A DNA stretch of 64,000 nt from Rhodococcus jostii RHA1 (GTDB lineage: Bacteria; Actinomycetota; Actinomycetes; Mycobacteriales; Mycobacteriaceae), in assembly GCF_000014565.1 (NCBI RefSeq), contig NC_008268.1, forward strand, positions 2,666,001-2,730,000. Direction: 5' to 3'. Below the pieces are notes generated by a model. That model saw only the letters and a program-made list of their open reading frames with translations. It made no database searches and was not told the DNA's origin. The position numbers and the translations under genes are program-made. This document shows positions 1 through 10,862 of this stretch, in pieces. The stretch's first letter is position 1. Each line of letters starts with the position of its first letter.

Positions 1-246
1 CTCGCATGCGTACGTCCAGACCTCTCACCTCGCGCCACGACCGCGCATGGGCAACTCCCGACCCTAGCATCGCCTGTGACTCACGTCACTGCAAGGGCGT
101 CCGACCCCTGTCCGGCAAACCCGTTTCGCGTTCCGGATCCCGCCTTCGCAATGCGGATCGACGGACTGTGACGGCCGTCATACGTTGTTCAGGTCCCCAA
201 TCGCAGGGGTTATCGCACGAATCGTGCAGAAAGGCGGTCAGGAGAA
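1..246 (+). promoter_or_regulatory. Upstream control region of the phenol/hydroxyquinol operon
   Basis: No convincing gene is seen here. Two perfect palindromes stand out: TGACGGCCGTCA at 169-180 and GCACGA-A-TCGTGC at 215-227. The second lies 20 bases upstream of the flavin reductase start and could be an operator for an aromatic-responsive regulator encoded outside the window. A short purine-rich ribosome binding site, AGGAG, is at 239-243. Operator function is inferred from symmetry and position only. Confidence 0.4.
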
Positions 247-819
247 ATGGACCAGCGCACTCTGCGTAACATTTTCGGCCAGTTCGCCAGTGGCGTCACC
301 GTGATCACGTGCGCCAATGCCGCCGGCGAGCCGCACGGCGCGACCGTCACCGCCTTCACCGCCGTCTCGATCGAGCCGCGGCTGTGCCAGGTGACGTTGA
401 CCCGTAAATCGAAGGCATGCAGCTACCTCGGTGATGCACCGTTCGCGGTGAACATTCTGGCCGCCGATCAGCTCGACACGGCCATGCATTTCGCCGGCAA
501 ACCGCAACGGACGGAACCGGTGTGGGACTCCTCGGGCATCGCTCCCGCACTGTCCGGCAACGCGGCGACGCTCACGTGCTCGCCCTGGGCTTCCTACGAC
601 GGCGGTGACCACATCATCTTCATCGGCGAGATCGTCGATGCGTCCGTCGACGCAAGCAGGGACCCACTGTTGTTCTACCGCAGCACCTTCCACGATCTGG
701 GTGCCACGTCGGGCACCACGGCGTGGAACGGCTGCCTCGACGACCCCCACAGCGGATGGTTCGACGCCGCCGCGTCGTTCACACCGCTCCACCTGCAGCT
801 CGCCCAGGCTGCCTCGTAA
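247..819 (+). CDS. Flavin reductase of a two-component monooxygenase (NpcB/HpaC-like)
   Basis: This 190-residue protein has the flavin reductase-like (HpaC/NpcB) split-barrel fold. It opens with the family signature FGQFASGVTVITC near residues 10-22, followed by the flavin-binding stretch around residues 35-65. Such proteins use NAD(P)H to reduce free FAD or FMN, which then diffuses to a partner oxygenase. The partner starts 21 bases downstream, so the pair is co-transcribed. The order reductase, oxygenase, hydroxyquinol dioxygenase matches the npcBAC cluster known from Rhodococcus opacus. The exact phenolic substrate cannot be read from sequence. The start follows AGGAG directly. Confidence 0.85.
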   Translation: MDQRTLRNIFGQFASGVTVITCANAAGEPHGATVTAFTAVSIEPRLCQVTLTRKSKACSYLGDAPFAVNILAADQLDTAMHFAGKPQRTEPVWDSSGIAPALSGNAATLTCSPWASYDGGDHIIFIGEIVDASVDASRDPLLFYRSTFHDLGATSGTTAWNGCLDDPHSGWFDAAASFTPLHLQLAQAAS

Positions 820-840
820 TCCTGACCGAAAGGGAACACC

Positions 841-3328
<2,488 letters not shown>

Positions 3329-3340
3329 GACACCCACCCT

Positions 3341-3376
3341 CCCCCGGGCGACGCGAAAGTTCGTGTCGCCCGGGGG
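3341..3376 (+). terminator. GC-rich hairpin after the dioxygenase gene
   Basis: Arms CCCCCGGGCGACGCGAA (3341-3357) and its near-complement at 3360-3376 pair at 16 of 17 positions. No T-tract follows. It could act as a terminator or attenuator, or as a processing site between the dioxygenase and the hydrolase-fold gene, which has its own strong GGAGG site. Confidence 0.5.
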
Positions 3377-3401
3377 ATCGACGGTTTGTGGAGGAAACAT
3401 C

Positions 3402-4196
3402 ATGCCGAGCACATCACCGGCGCGGACGACGGAGTTCGTGCACACCGCGACGGCCGTGATCGAGGTGGTCGTCGAGGGCAGCGGTCCGTCGGTGATCCTG
3501 CTGCCTTCTCTCGGCCGCGAGTCGTACGACTACGACGACGTCGCGACGGGACTCGCGCAGAACGGTTTCCGGGTGTCCCGCCCCCAGCCGCGTGGCATCG
3601 GCCGGAGCACGGGACCGCTGGAGGACATCACGTTGCACGACCTGGCCGCCGACGTCGGAGCGGTGATCGAGGAACAGGACAACGGTGCGGCCGTCGTTCT
3701 CGGTCATGCCTTCGGGCACTACGTCGCACGGATGCTCGCCGCCGACCGGCCCGACTTGGTGCGCGGCGTCGTCGTGGCTGCGGCGGGTGCCCGCAACTAC
3801 CCGGCCGCGCTGACGGCGCTGGCGGTGAAATGCTCCGATTCCTCACTGCCCGAGGTGGAGCGGATCGGCTACCTGCAGACCGGATTCTTCGCCCCCGGCA
3901 ACGATCCAGCCGAGTGGCTGACCGGCTGGTATCCGGAGGTGTCGAAGCGGCAGCTCGCCGCCTCGGCCGCCACACCCAAGGACGAGTGGTGGGAGGTCGC
4001 GCACCAGCCGATCCTGGACCTGCAGTCCGCTCTCGATCCGTTCCGTCCGCGTGAGACGGCGAACGAGTTGCGGGATCGGTTCGGCGAGTTGGTCACCGTG
4101 ACCGTCATCCCGAACGCGAGCCATGCGCTCATGCCGGAAGCGCCCGCACAGGTTGTGCGGGCGCTCACCGACTGGATTCAGGCTCTCGACAGCTGA
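3402..4196 (+). CDS. Alpha/beta-hydrolase-fold protein with alanine at the nucleophile position
   Basis: The 264-residue protein has an alpha/beta hydrolase fold: an N-terminal strand region with ILLPSLGRESYDYDDVA, the nucleophile elbow VVLGHAFGHYVA near residues 98-109, and a C-terminal IPNASHALMPEAP with the expected histidine. The elbow reads G-H-A-F-G instead of G-x-S-x-G, so the usual serine nucleophile is alanine (codon GCC). Either catalysis is cofactor-free and not esterase-like, or the protein is non-hydrolytic. ATG at 3402 follows GGAGGAAACATC. It could belong to the hydroxyquinol operon or be separately transcribed after the hairpin. It ends four bases short of the convergent thiolase gene. 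Confidence 0.75.
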   Translation: MPSTSPARTTEFVHTATAVIEVVVEGSGPSVILLPSLGRESYDYDDVATGLAQNGFRVSRPQPRGIGRSTGPLEDITLHDLAADVGAVIEEQDNGAAVVLGHAFGHYVARMLAADRPDLVRGVVVAAAGARNYPAALTALAVKCSDSSLPEVERIGYLQTGFFAPGNDPAEWLTGWYPEVSKRQLAASAATPKDEWWEVAHQPILDLQSALDPFRPRETANELRDRFGELVTVTVIPNASHALMPEAPAQVVRALTDWIQALDS

Positions 4197-4200
4197 GTGG

Positions 4201-5436
4201 TCAGACCCTTTCGAAGATCGCGGTCAGTCCCTGGCCACCGCCGATGCACATCGTCTCGAGGCCGTAACGGGCTCCGCGACGGTCCATCTCGCGCAGCAGT
4301 GTGGTGAGGATCCGCACTCCCGTCGCGCCGACGGGGTGCCCGAGCGAGATTCCCGAGCCGTTGACATTGGTGCGGTCGAAATCCTGTGCACCGAAATTCC
4401 ATTCGCGCGTGACTGCCAGCGCCTGCGCCGCAAAGGCCTCGTTCAGTTCGATGAGGTCGATGTCGGCGAGGGTCAGCCCGGCGCGTTTCAGGGCCCGTTC
4501 GGTGGACGGCACCGGTCCGATACCCATCTCGGACGGCTCCACCCCCGCGACCGCCCAGGTGACCAGGCGCGCGAGAGGCCGGAGCCCCAGACGCTCAGCC
4601 TGCGCCCGGGTGGTGACGAGGCATGCTGCCGCACCGTCGTTCTGTCCGCTGGCGTTGCCGGCGGTGACGGTCGCGTCGGGGTCGGTGCCGCCCATGATGG
4701 GTCGCAACCGAGCGAGCGACTCGATTGTCGTGCCGGCTCGGGGGTGCTCGTCCCGGTCGACGACCTGCGGATCGCCCTTGCGGACGGGAACTTCCACCGG
4801 AACTATCTCCTCGGCGAACTTTCCCGAGTCGATCGCGGCAACCGCCCGCTGGTGGGAACTCACCGCGAGCTCGTCCTGTTCCAGGCGGCTGATGTCGTAC
4901 TTGCGGCGCAGGTTCTCCGCCGTCTCGAGCATGCCGCCCGGCACCGGATAATTGCGTCCGCCTGCGGTGACGCGGCCGCGGGCGAGCCGGTCGTGGAGCA
5001 CTGCCGGCGCACCTTTGGCTCCCCAGCGCATCGACTCGGTGTAGTACTCGGCGCGGCTCATCGATTCCACGCCGCCGGCGATCACCAGTTCGGCGATCCC
5101 CGTCTGCACCCGCATCGCCGCGTCGAGCACCGCCTGCAGACCGGATCCGCAACGACGGTCGAGTTGCTGACCGGGAACCGTCACCGGCATTCCCGCGTCC
5201 AGGGCCACGACGCGGCCGATGGCAGGCGCCTCACCGTTCGGGTAGCACTGACCGAAGATCACGTCGTCGACGCGGCCCGGATCGACCTTCGTCCGTGCGA
5301 GCAGTTCGGACACCACCCGAGCGCCGAGGTCGGCGGCGGGCACGTCCTTGAACTGTCCGCCGTATCGGCCGACGGGGGTGCGCAGGGGCTCGCAGACGAC
5401 GACATCGTCCGCCTGGGCATTCGTATTTTCAGGCAC
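4201..5436 (-). CDS. Acetyl-CoA C-acyltransferase (thiolase)
   Basis: The 411-residue thiolase catalyses CoA-dependent cleavage (or the reverse) of 3-oxoacyl-CoA. The acyl-accepting cysteine is Cys96 in LDRRCGSGLQAV. The glycine-rich SLGHPVGATG histidine and the second cysteine in METMCIGGGQGL are also present near the C-terminus. Length is typical of degradative thiolases such as FadA/PcaF. The GTG at 5436 is chosen because it overlaps the upstream synthetase stop by 8 bases and has GAAAGGGA in front; an in-frame ATG at 5481 would overlap far more. It is the last gene of a minus-strand acyl-CoA operon and probably completes side-chain or ring-product beta-oxidation. Confidence 0.88.
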   Translation of the reverse strand: MPENTNAQADDVVVCEPLRTPVGRYGGQFKDVPAADLGARVVSELLARTKVDPGRVDDVIFGQCYPNGEAPAIGRVVALDAGMPVTVPGQQLDRRCGSGLQAVLDAAMRVQTGIAELVIAGGVESMSRAEYYTESMRWGAKGAPAVLHDRLARGRVTAGGRNYPVPGGMLETAENLRRKYDISRLEQDELAVSSHQRAVAAIDSGKFAEEIVPVEVPVRKGDPQVVDRDEHPRAGTTIESLARLRPIMGGTDPDATVTAGNASGQNDGAAACLVTTRAQAERLGLRPLARLVTWAVAGVEPSEMGIGPVPSTERALKRAGLTLADIDLIELNEAFAAQALAVTREWNFGAQDFDRTNVNGSGISLGHPVGATGVRILTTLLREMDRRGARYGLETMCIGGGQGLTAIFERV

Positions 5437-7135
5437 TGCGGAAATCCCTTTCGTGATCGGTCCAGCGCTGCGCCCATTCACGCAGTTCGACCGCTCGGAT
5501 CTTGGCTCCGTTGCCGCCCACGGTGGTCGGCATTTCCTCGATCACGTGCACCGCTGCGGGAACCTTGAACGCCGCCAGCGACTCTGCGCACCAGGCCTTG
5601 AGCTCGGCTGCGTCTGCCGACGCACCGTCGGTGGGGACGACGAACGCCACCGCCTCGGTGTATCCGCCGGAGCCGGTGATGCCCACGACCTTCGTCAGGT
5701 GGACGGCATCGTGTTCGGCCAGCCGGTGCTCGATCTCGGCGGGGTCCACCAGGAATCCGCGTAACCGGAGCACGTCCCCCATCCGGCACACGTACGTATA
5801 GCCGCCGTCGCCGGTCGCGACGGCCAGGTCGCCGCTGCGGAACCACCCGTCCCTCGTGAACGCCCGACCCGCCGCATCCGGATTGCCGAGGTAGGCGTCG
5901 ACGACGTTCGGTCCCCGCACCTGGAGCTCACCCTGCTCACCGTCCGAAAGGAGGGAGTCGTCGAGCGGGTCGACGATGCGAACCTCGATACCGGCTTCGA
6001 CCGGACGCCCACCGCCGTTCCAGCGCAGGGATTCCGGGTCCGCGGCATCCCACAGCAGCATCAGGGCGAACACCTCGGACGACCCGAAGACGCCCGTGGT
6101 GACGGCGTCGAATTCGTCGCGCACCCACGCGGCCACCTCGTGTGACCGGCCGAGGAAGTCGGCGATCCCGAGGCGCTTCAACGACGACAGGTCGGCGCGG
6201 TTACCCGCGTGCCACGTGTCGTGGAGCCGGGTGAAGAGATCGTCACCGCCGACGACGTGGGTCACCTTCGCCGATTCCATGCGGGCCAGCGTGGCCGCGG
6301 CGTCGAAGACGGGTTCCATCAGCAACGTTCCGCCGCCCGCGAGAGTGGCCAGAGCAGTGGAGTATCCGAATACCCCGGACACCGGCAGGACGCACAGGGT
6401 GACGTCGCCCGGTTCGACGGCGAGAACGACGGCGTCGGCGCGCGCGTGCCGGACCACCGCCGATTCGCGGTGGGCCGCGAGTTTGGGAACACCGGTGGAT
6501 CCGGACGTCGTGAACGCGACTGCGAGCACGTCGTCCGGGTCGGCCCGCTCGCCGGCAGCCGTGACGGTTGCCATGTCGGGTGTCCCCGGCACCTGGACGG
6601 TTCCGGTGTCCGCGCTGCCCGCTGCCCAGGCACCGCCGCCGAGGTCGAATCGCGCCGGGTCGGGAGCGGCGCTCGCCGTTCGAGGTCCGCACACGACGGC
6701 GACTGCCGGTGCCGGGAGGTCGAGGGAGTGCTGTGCCTCTTCGAGTCGGCCGAACAGGTCGAGACCGTGGAAGTGGCCGGCCACGGCCACCACCGCCGGA
6801 CGCGCCGAGGTGAGGATGTGTGCGATCTCGTGCGTGTTGTAGCGGGTGTTGACGCCGATGACGTGTGCACCCACAGCGGACGCGGCAAGTTGCCAGACGA
6901 TCGCGTCCGACCAGTTCGGCAGCAGGACGGCCACACACTGCCCGCGCCGGACGCCTACCCGCAGAAGTTCCGACTTCAGCGCGTCGACGCGGGCACGAAG
7001 TTCGGCGCGGCTGGTGACGACCGGCTCGCCCTCGACGACGTCGAGGGTGGCGGCGGCACCCGGGTCGGCGGTCACGAGTTCGTCGAGCAGCGAGGCGAGT
7101 GTGTCACGACGCGTCGCCGTATCGTGCGCCGTCAC
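5429..7135 (-). CDS. AMP-dependent acyl-CoA synthetase (acid-CoA ligase)
   Basis: The 568-residue protein is an ANL-superfamily adenylate-forming enzyme that activates a carboxylic acid to its CoA thioester. The P-loop-like motif FTTSGSTGVPK lies near residues 190-200. The GWFRSGDLA hinge and the C-terminal GGNGAKIR lysine motif near residue 545 are present, with RLRGFLVDPAEIEHRL in between. Substrate is unknown; neighbouring dehydrogenase, hydrolase and thiolase suggest an aromatic or branched acid. The GTG at 7135 is chosen because it forms a GTGA overlap with the upstream hydrolase stop, typical of translational coupling. Confidence 0.85.
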   Translation of the reverse strand: MTAHDTATRRDTLASLLDELVTADPGAAATLDVVEGEPVVTSRAELRARVDALKSELLRVGVRRGQCVAVLLPNWSDAIVWQLAASAVGAHVIGVNTRYNTHEIAHILTSARPAVVAVAGHFHGLDLFGRLEEAQHSLDLPAPAVAVVCGPRTASAAPDPARFDLGGGAWAAGSADTGTVQVPGTPDMATVTAAGERADPDDVLAVAFTTSGSTGVPKLAAHRESAVVRHARADAVVLAVEPGDVTLCVLPVSGVFGYSTALATLAGGGTLLMEPVFDAAATLARMESAKVTHVVGGDDLFTRLHDTWHAGNRADLSSLKRLGIADFLGRSHEVAAWVRDEFDAVTTGVFGSSEVFALMLLWDAADPESLRWNGGGRPVEAGIEVRIVDPLDDSLLSDGEQGELQVRGPNVVDAYLGNPDAAGRAFTRDGWFRSGDLAVATGDGGYTYVCRMGDVLRLRGFLVDPAEIEHRLAEHDAVHLTKVVGITGSGGYTEAVAFVVPTDGASADAAELKAWCAESLAAFKVPAAVHVIEEMPTTVGGNGAKIRAVELREWAQRWTDHERDFRSA

Positions 7136-7980
7136 GAGAGCACCACCGCCGCACGCAGTTCGGTCAACCACTCGTCCGCCACCGAGGCGAAGTCGTCGAT
7201 CTCCTCCATGGGGTAGTGGCCGATGCCCTCGAGCAGGGTGAACGACGCAAGTCCGGGACGGGCGGCGTCGAGCGCCGACACGGACTGCTCGACGCGTCCG
7301 GCGTCGATCCACGGGTCCTGCGCTCCGGCGACGAGCCTGAGAGGACAGGTGATCTCGGCGATCCGGTCGCGCACGTCGTGCGTGCCCCAGCCGATCAGGT
7401 CGGACGACGAGATCTCCGGGTCCTCACGCTTGTGCATCGTGGCGATCAGGTGCGCTTTCGCCTCGGGCACGGCATGTCCGACGGAGGCGAGCGTGCCCAG
7501 GTAGGTGCGGTCGGCACGGCTCGGCCCGGCGACATCCTCGAGTTCGCGGCGCAACCCTCCTACGTTGACGCGACCGGGACCGGCCTCCGCTGCCATCGCA
7601 ATCGCTCCGGCCAGCGGCCTCGACGACCGCGTGGCGAGCTCGAGTGTCAGTTTGCCACCGATGGAACACCCGACGACGAAGGGTCTTTCGACGGCGAGCG
7701 CATCGAGGACCTTCCCGAGCCAGTCTCCGAAGGCGACAATGCTGGTGACGGGACCGTCGACCGCGGGCTCGGAGCGTCCGTGCCCCGGAAGGTCGGGGAC
7801 GATCACCCGGTAGCCCCGGTCTGCCAGTTCGGACGCGACGTGCCGCCACTGGACTCCGCTCTGGCCTGCGGTGTGCAGGCACAGAACGGTGGGCGCCTCG
7901 GTGGCCGGCTGATTGTCGGGGGTGATGATCTCGACGAAGCCGAGCGCTCCGTCGATCTCCAGGTATCGGGCCTCGATCAT
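7132..7980 (-). CDS. Alpha/beta hydrolase
   Basis: The 282-residue protein has a complete alpha/beta-hydrolase triad. The nucleophile elbow is VVGCSIGGKL (serine near residue 103), the acid lies in VAGAQDPWID, and the histidine in LEGIGHYPMEE. The oxyanion segment LHTAGQSGVQWRHVA is near residues 34-48. It could hydrolyse an ester, lactone or ring-cleavage product within the acyl-CoA operon. It overlaps both neighbours by a few bases, so the operon is tightly coupled. The exact substrate is not identifiable. Confidence 0.8.
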   Translation of the reverse strand: MIEARYLEIDGALGFVEIITPDNQPATEAPTVLCLHTAGQSGVQWRHVASELADRGYRVIVPDLPGHGRSEPAVDGPVTSIVAFGDWLGKVLDALAVERPFVVGCSIGGKLTLELATRSSRPLAGAIAMAAEAGPGRVNVGGLRRELEDVAGPSRADRTYLGTLASVGHAVPEAKAHLIATMHKREDPEISSSDLIGWGTHDVRDRIAEITCPLRLVAGAQDPWIDAGRVEQSVSALDAARPGLASFTLLEGIGHYPMEEIDDFASVADEWLTELRAAVVLS

Positions 7981-8726
7981 GGCCGGGCCTCCCTTCCGCG
8001 GGCATGGGCGATGATGATGTCGAGTGGTTTGGTGAGGCGCAGGTACTCGTACCCGTCACCGCTGGAGGAGAATTCACCACTGATGGCGCGGCGCATGAAT
8101 TCGTTCCGTTCGGCGAACACGAGGTCGACCCAGGTGACGGCCGGGGCGATGAGCGTGAACGTTGCCCCACCCGGGACGCGGCGGGCGACGTCGATGATGC
8201 GTCCGCGGTAGATCCGCAGCTGCAGTTCGCGGGCCCGGCCCGAGGAGTCGGTGCAACGCAGCCCCACGGTGCCGTCCCAAGTCGACAACGAGGACGCGAA
8301 GGCCGTATCGGTGGAGAGTGAGTCGCGGAGACGCTCTCCCCAGGCGGGCGTGCAGAAATCGACAGCGGGATCGAATCGAACGGCGGACGGTTCGGGTGAA
8401 CGCCACGTCTCGATTCCCTCCTCGCGAATCGACCCGGCCTCGTCGACGAGCCGCACGTGACGATCGAACACGGCTCCGGTCTCGGACTGTTCGACGCGCG
8501 TCACGACGGACTCGACGTGGACGACGTCGGCACCCGTCACCGCCAACTGCGAATTCCATTGCAGCCCGGTGCGTGTGGCACCGGACGTCGTCGCCGGAGC
8601 AAGTACTCCCGCTACGATGATTCCCGTCAGCGACGCCTCCGGCAGCGACAGTCCGAGTTCGGAGACGCGCCGGGCGTCGCTCACAGTGCGATCGCCGACG
8701 GCGATACTTGTGGTGAGTGTGCTCAT
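7977..8726 (-). CDS. Two-part protein, hotdog-like N-terminus and SCP2-like C-terminus
   Basis: No named family is certain. The 249-residue product seems to have two halves. Residues ~40-110 (LQWNSQLAVTGADVVHVES onward) resemble a MaoC-type hotdog strand-helix core, as in thioesterases and enoyl-CoA hydratases. Residues ~120-240, with ELQLRIYRGRIIDVARRV and FTLIAPAVTWVDLVFAERN, resemble the SCP2 sterol-carrier fold that binds hydrophobic acyl or steroid ligands. The gene sits between an acyl-CoA dehydrogenase and a hydrolase with 4-base overlaps, so hydration or transport of an acyl-CoA intermediate is plausible. Both domain calls are pattern-based inference. Confidence 0.55.
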   Translation of the reverse strand: MSTLTTSIAVGDRTVSDARRVSELGLSLPEASLTGIIVAGVLAPATTSGATRTGLQWNSQLAVTGADVVHVESVVTRVEQSETGAVFDRHVRLVDEAGSIREEGIETWRSPEPSAVRFDPAVDFCTPAWGERLRDSLSTDTAFASSLSTWDGTVGLRCTDSSGRARELQLRIYRGRIIDVARRVPGGATFTLIAPAVTWVDLVFAERNEFMRRAISGEFSSSGDGYEYLRLTKPLDIIIAHARGREARP

Positions 8727-9916
8727 TCGCCCGCCCTCCCCAGCAGTTCGTCGGAGATGATCCGCATCTGGATCTCGCTGGTGCCCTCGAAGATCTTCGT
8801 CAGCCGCGCATCGCGCCAGTGCCGCTCGACCTGGAAGTCGGTGGTGTACCCGGCGCCGCCGTGAATCTGCACCGCCTCACTGGTCACCCGTTCGGCCATC
8901 TCCGTCGCCACCAGCTTGCACATCGACGCCTCCAGCGAACAGCGCCGGCCGGTGTCGATATCGGTGGCCACCGAATACATCAATTGCCGGGCGGCCTCGA
9001 TGTCGGCGGCCATCTTCGCGATCTTGAACCGCAGATGCTGGAAATCGGCCAACTCGTGGCCGAACTGCCGGCGGGTGTGCAGGTACGCGATCGAATCCTC
9101 CAAGGCGCCCCGCGCCAGACCGATCGCCCGGGCCGCGGTATGCGCCCGCCCCACCTCGAGACCGGACACCGCCAGGTAGAAGCCCTTGCCCTCCTCACCG
9201 AGCATGGCCGTCGCGGGCACCCGGAAATTGTCGAACGAGAGCTCCCACGTACTCCACCCGAAATACCCGATCTTGCGGATCTTCGTCCCACTGATCCCCA
9301 CCGGGAACCCGCCGCGCTGCTTCTCGATCAGGAACGCGCTGATCCCCCGGTGCGGTTTCGCCGGATCCTTCTTCGGGTCGGTCCGCGCGAACAGCACCAG
9401 GTAGTCGGCCTCGTCGGCGTACGTGCACCACATCTTGGTGCCGCTGATCACCCAGTCGTCGCCGTCGCGGGTGGCGCGGCAGGAAATGTTCGCCACATCG
9501 GATCCGGCCTCGGCCTCCGACAGGGCGTACGCACCCAGGTACTCACCGCGGGCGACCTTCGGCAGCAACGCCGCCTCCTGCTCCGGGGTGAACCCGCCGC
9601 CCATCCCGTTGCCGCGGGCCAGCAGCCCCGATACGCTCATCCATGCCCGGGACAACTCCTCGGCGACCAGGCAGTACTCGAACACTCCGAGACCGAGACC
9701 GCCGTGCTCCTCGGGGATCATGATCCCGAAGAACCCGACCTCGGCCATCGCCTTCTTCAACGTGTCAGGGATGGTGCCCTGCACCGGGTCGAGTTCGTTT
9801 GCGATCGGGAGCACCTGCTTCATCGCGAAATCGCGTGCCAGGTCGCGGATCGCCACCCGGTCCTCGGTCAGATACCGCGGCGAGTCGGTACGCGGCTGTG
9901 ACGGCCGGTGAGTCAT
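8723..9916 (-). CDS. Acyl-CoA dehydrogenase
   Basis: The 397-residue flavoprotein introduces a 2,3-double bond into an acyl-CoA. The FAD/substrate signature YALSEAEAGSDVANI lies near residues 133-147. QIHGGAGYTTDFQVERHWRDARLTKIFEGTSEIQ at the C-terminus (quoted as separate motifs: IHGGAGYT, and FEGTSEIQ) carries the usual catalytic glutamate region of short/medium-chain enzymes. The ATG at 9916 follows AGGAGTGTCC; a GTG two codons earlier is the only alternative. It is the first gene of the minus-strand acyl-CoA operon, with a TetR-type operator-like site about 70-90 bases upstream. Confidence 0.9.
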   Translation of the reverse strand: MTHRPSQPRTDSPRYLTEDRVAIRDLARDFAMKQVLPIANELDPVQGTIPDTLKKAMAEVGFFGIMIPEEHGGLGLGVFEYCLVAEELSRAWMSVSGLLARGNGMGGGFTPEQEAALLPKVARGEYLGAYALSEAEAGSDVANISCRATRDGDDWVISGTKMWCTYADEADYLVLFARTDPKKDPAKPHRGISAFLIEKQRGGFPVGISGTKIRKIGYFGWSTWELSFDNFRVPATAMLGEEGKGFYLAVSGLEVGRAHTAARAIGLARGALEDSIAYLHTRRQFGHELADFQHLRFKIAKMAADIEAARQLMYSVATDIDTGRRCSLEASMCKLVATEMAERVTSEAVQIHGGAGYTTDFQVERHWRDARLTKIFEGTSEIQMRIISDELLGRAGE

Positions 9917-9987
9917 GGACACTCCTCATCCACTCGAACTACGGGGCGCGTGACTCGGGGGAACTCGCGGTTCCACACCCGGGATCA

Positions 9988-10004
9988 CATTAACGCTTGT
10001 TCAC
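9988..10004. promoter_or_regulatory. Putative TetR operator upstream of the acyl-CoA operon
   Basis: CATTAACGCTTGTTCAC contains TTAAC-N4-GTTCA, an inverted repeat of the form TNAAC-N4-GTTNA. A matching site (GTGAACGGTTGTTAAT) lies at 10801-10816 on the other side of the TetR gene. Shared sequence and placement before both flanking operons suggest a common operator; binding is inferred. Confidence 0.55.
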
Positions 10005-10053
10005 CCAGTAGAGCACGGACGGGAACGCACCGTCAATGCCGAATCTCCCTGAG

Positions 10054-10659
10054 TTAGGCGGGACGGTATCCGACCAGGTTGAGCGCATAAACGCCATATG
10101 AGTCCGCGACCGCCTGCGCGGACAACGGTCCGTCCGGGCGGTACCAGAGCGCGATTCCCGCGCACATGGTGAGCACCGCGGTCACCGCCTGGTGAACATG
10201 GGGGACGTAGAAGTCACCGCCGGCCACACCCGCCTCCGCGATGGTGACGAACAGGTGCTCCTGCGCGTCGCGCGAGCCCACGACCCGTTTACGGTCCACC
10301 TCGTCGAGGTACCGCAGCTCGGTATTCGCCACCAGGCAGGCTTGCTGGTTACGGGCGGTGTACAGCGAATGCGCGACCACCGCGGCCGTCCACTGCTCCG
10401 CCGGCGCGGACCCCGCCTTCCGCAGAGCGGTCCGGGTGGCGGTGAACTGCTCGTCACTGGCGGACCGCAGAATCTCGACCAGGAGCTCGTCCTTGTTCTC
10501 GAAGTGGTTGTACACGTTGGCGGCACTGCAGCCCGCGCGTTTGGCGATGGTGCGCATGGTCGCCGCATGAAAGCCGGCGGTATAGAACTCCTCCAGCGCC
10601 GCGTCCAGGATCCGCTGCCGGACGGAGGGAATCACCGCACCGCTTGACCGAGTGTTCAT
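10054..10659 (-). CDS. TetR-family transcriptional regulator
   Basis: The 201-residue protein has an N-terminal TetR helix-turn-helix at residues ~15-60, with the motif MRTIAKRAGCSAANVYNHFENKDEL (recognition core GCSAANVYNHF). The C-terminal ligand/dimer domain ends NLVGYRPA. It lies between a minus-strand acyl-CoA operon and a plus-strand transporter operon, and two matching TNAAC-N4-GTTNA sites flank it, so it probably represses both and itself in response to an acyl-CoA or acid ligand. The ATG at 10659 begins at the start of the usual TetR N-terminal tail; GAGGG lies immediately before it. Confidence 0.85.
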   Translation of the reverse strand: MNTRSSGAVIPSVRQRILDAALEEFYTAGFHAATMRTIAKRAGCSAANVYNHFENKDELLVEILRSASDEQFTATRTALRKAGSAPAEQWTAAVVAHSLYTARNQQACLVANTELRYLDEVDRKRVVGSRDAQEHLFVTIAEAGVAGGDFYVPHVHQAVTAVLTMCAGIALWYRPDGPLSAQAVADSYGVYALNLVGYRPA

Positions 10660-10800
10660 CCCTCGGAGGGTAGGGGCCGCGCACAGCGCGGGCAATACAC
10701 CCGGCAGAAAATGCAGCTCACCATGCTTCACGCACGTCGAACGGGGCGAACGGCGCACGGTGTTGACCGACGGTAGCGCGTCGGTTATGGTCCAGATCAC

Positions 10801-10816
10801 GTGAACGGTTGTTAAT
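10801..10816. promoter_or_regulatory. Putative TetR operator upstream of the SnoaL-symporter operon
   Basis: GTGAACGGTTGTTAAT carries TGAAC-N4-GTTAA, the same symmetric pattern as the site at 9988-10004. It lies 47-62 bases before the TTG start of the SnoaL-like gene and also upstream of the divergent TetR gene, the usual position for a shared autoregulatory operator. Confidence 0.55.
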
Positions 10817-10862
10817 TGCCGGTTCGCGCATTCCGCTCCTCACACCGTGGAGGTATGCCACC

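Noticed and set aside
6..269. Small plus-strand gene at the window start
   Set aside because: No ribosome binding site, odd composition, overlaps the flavin reductase start and covers palindromic control DNA.
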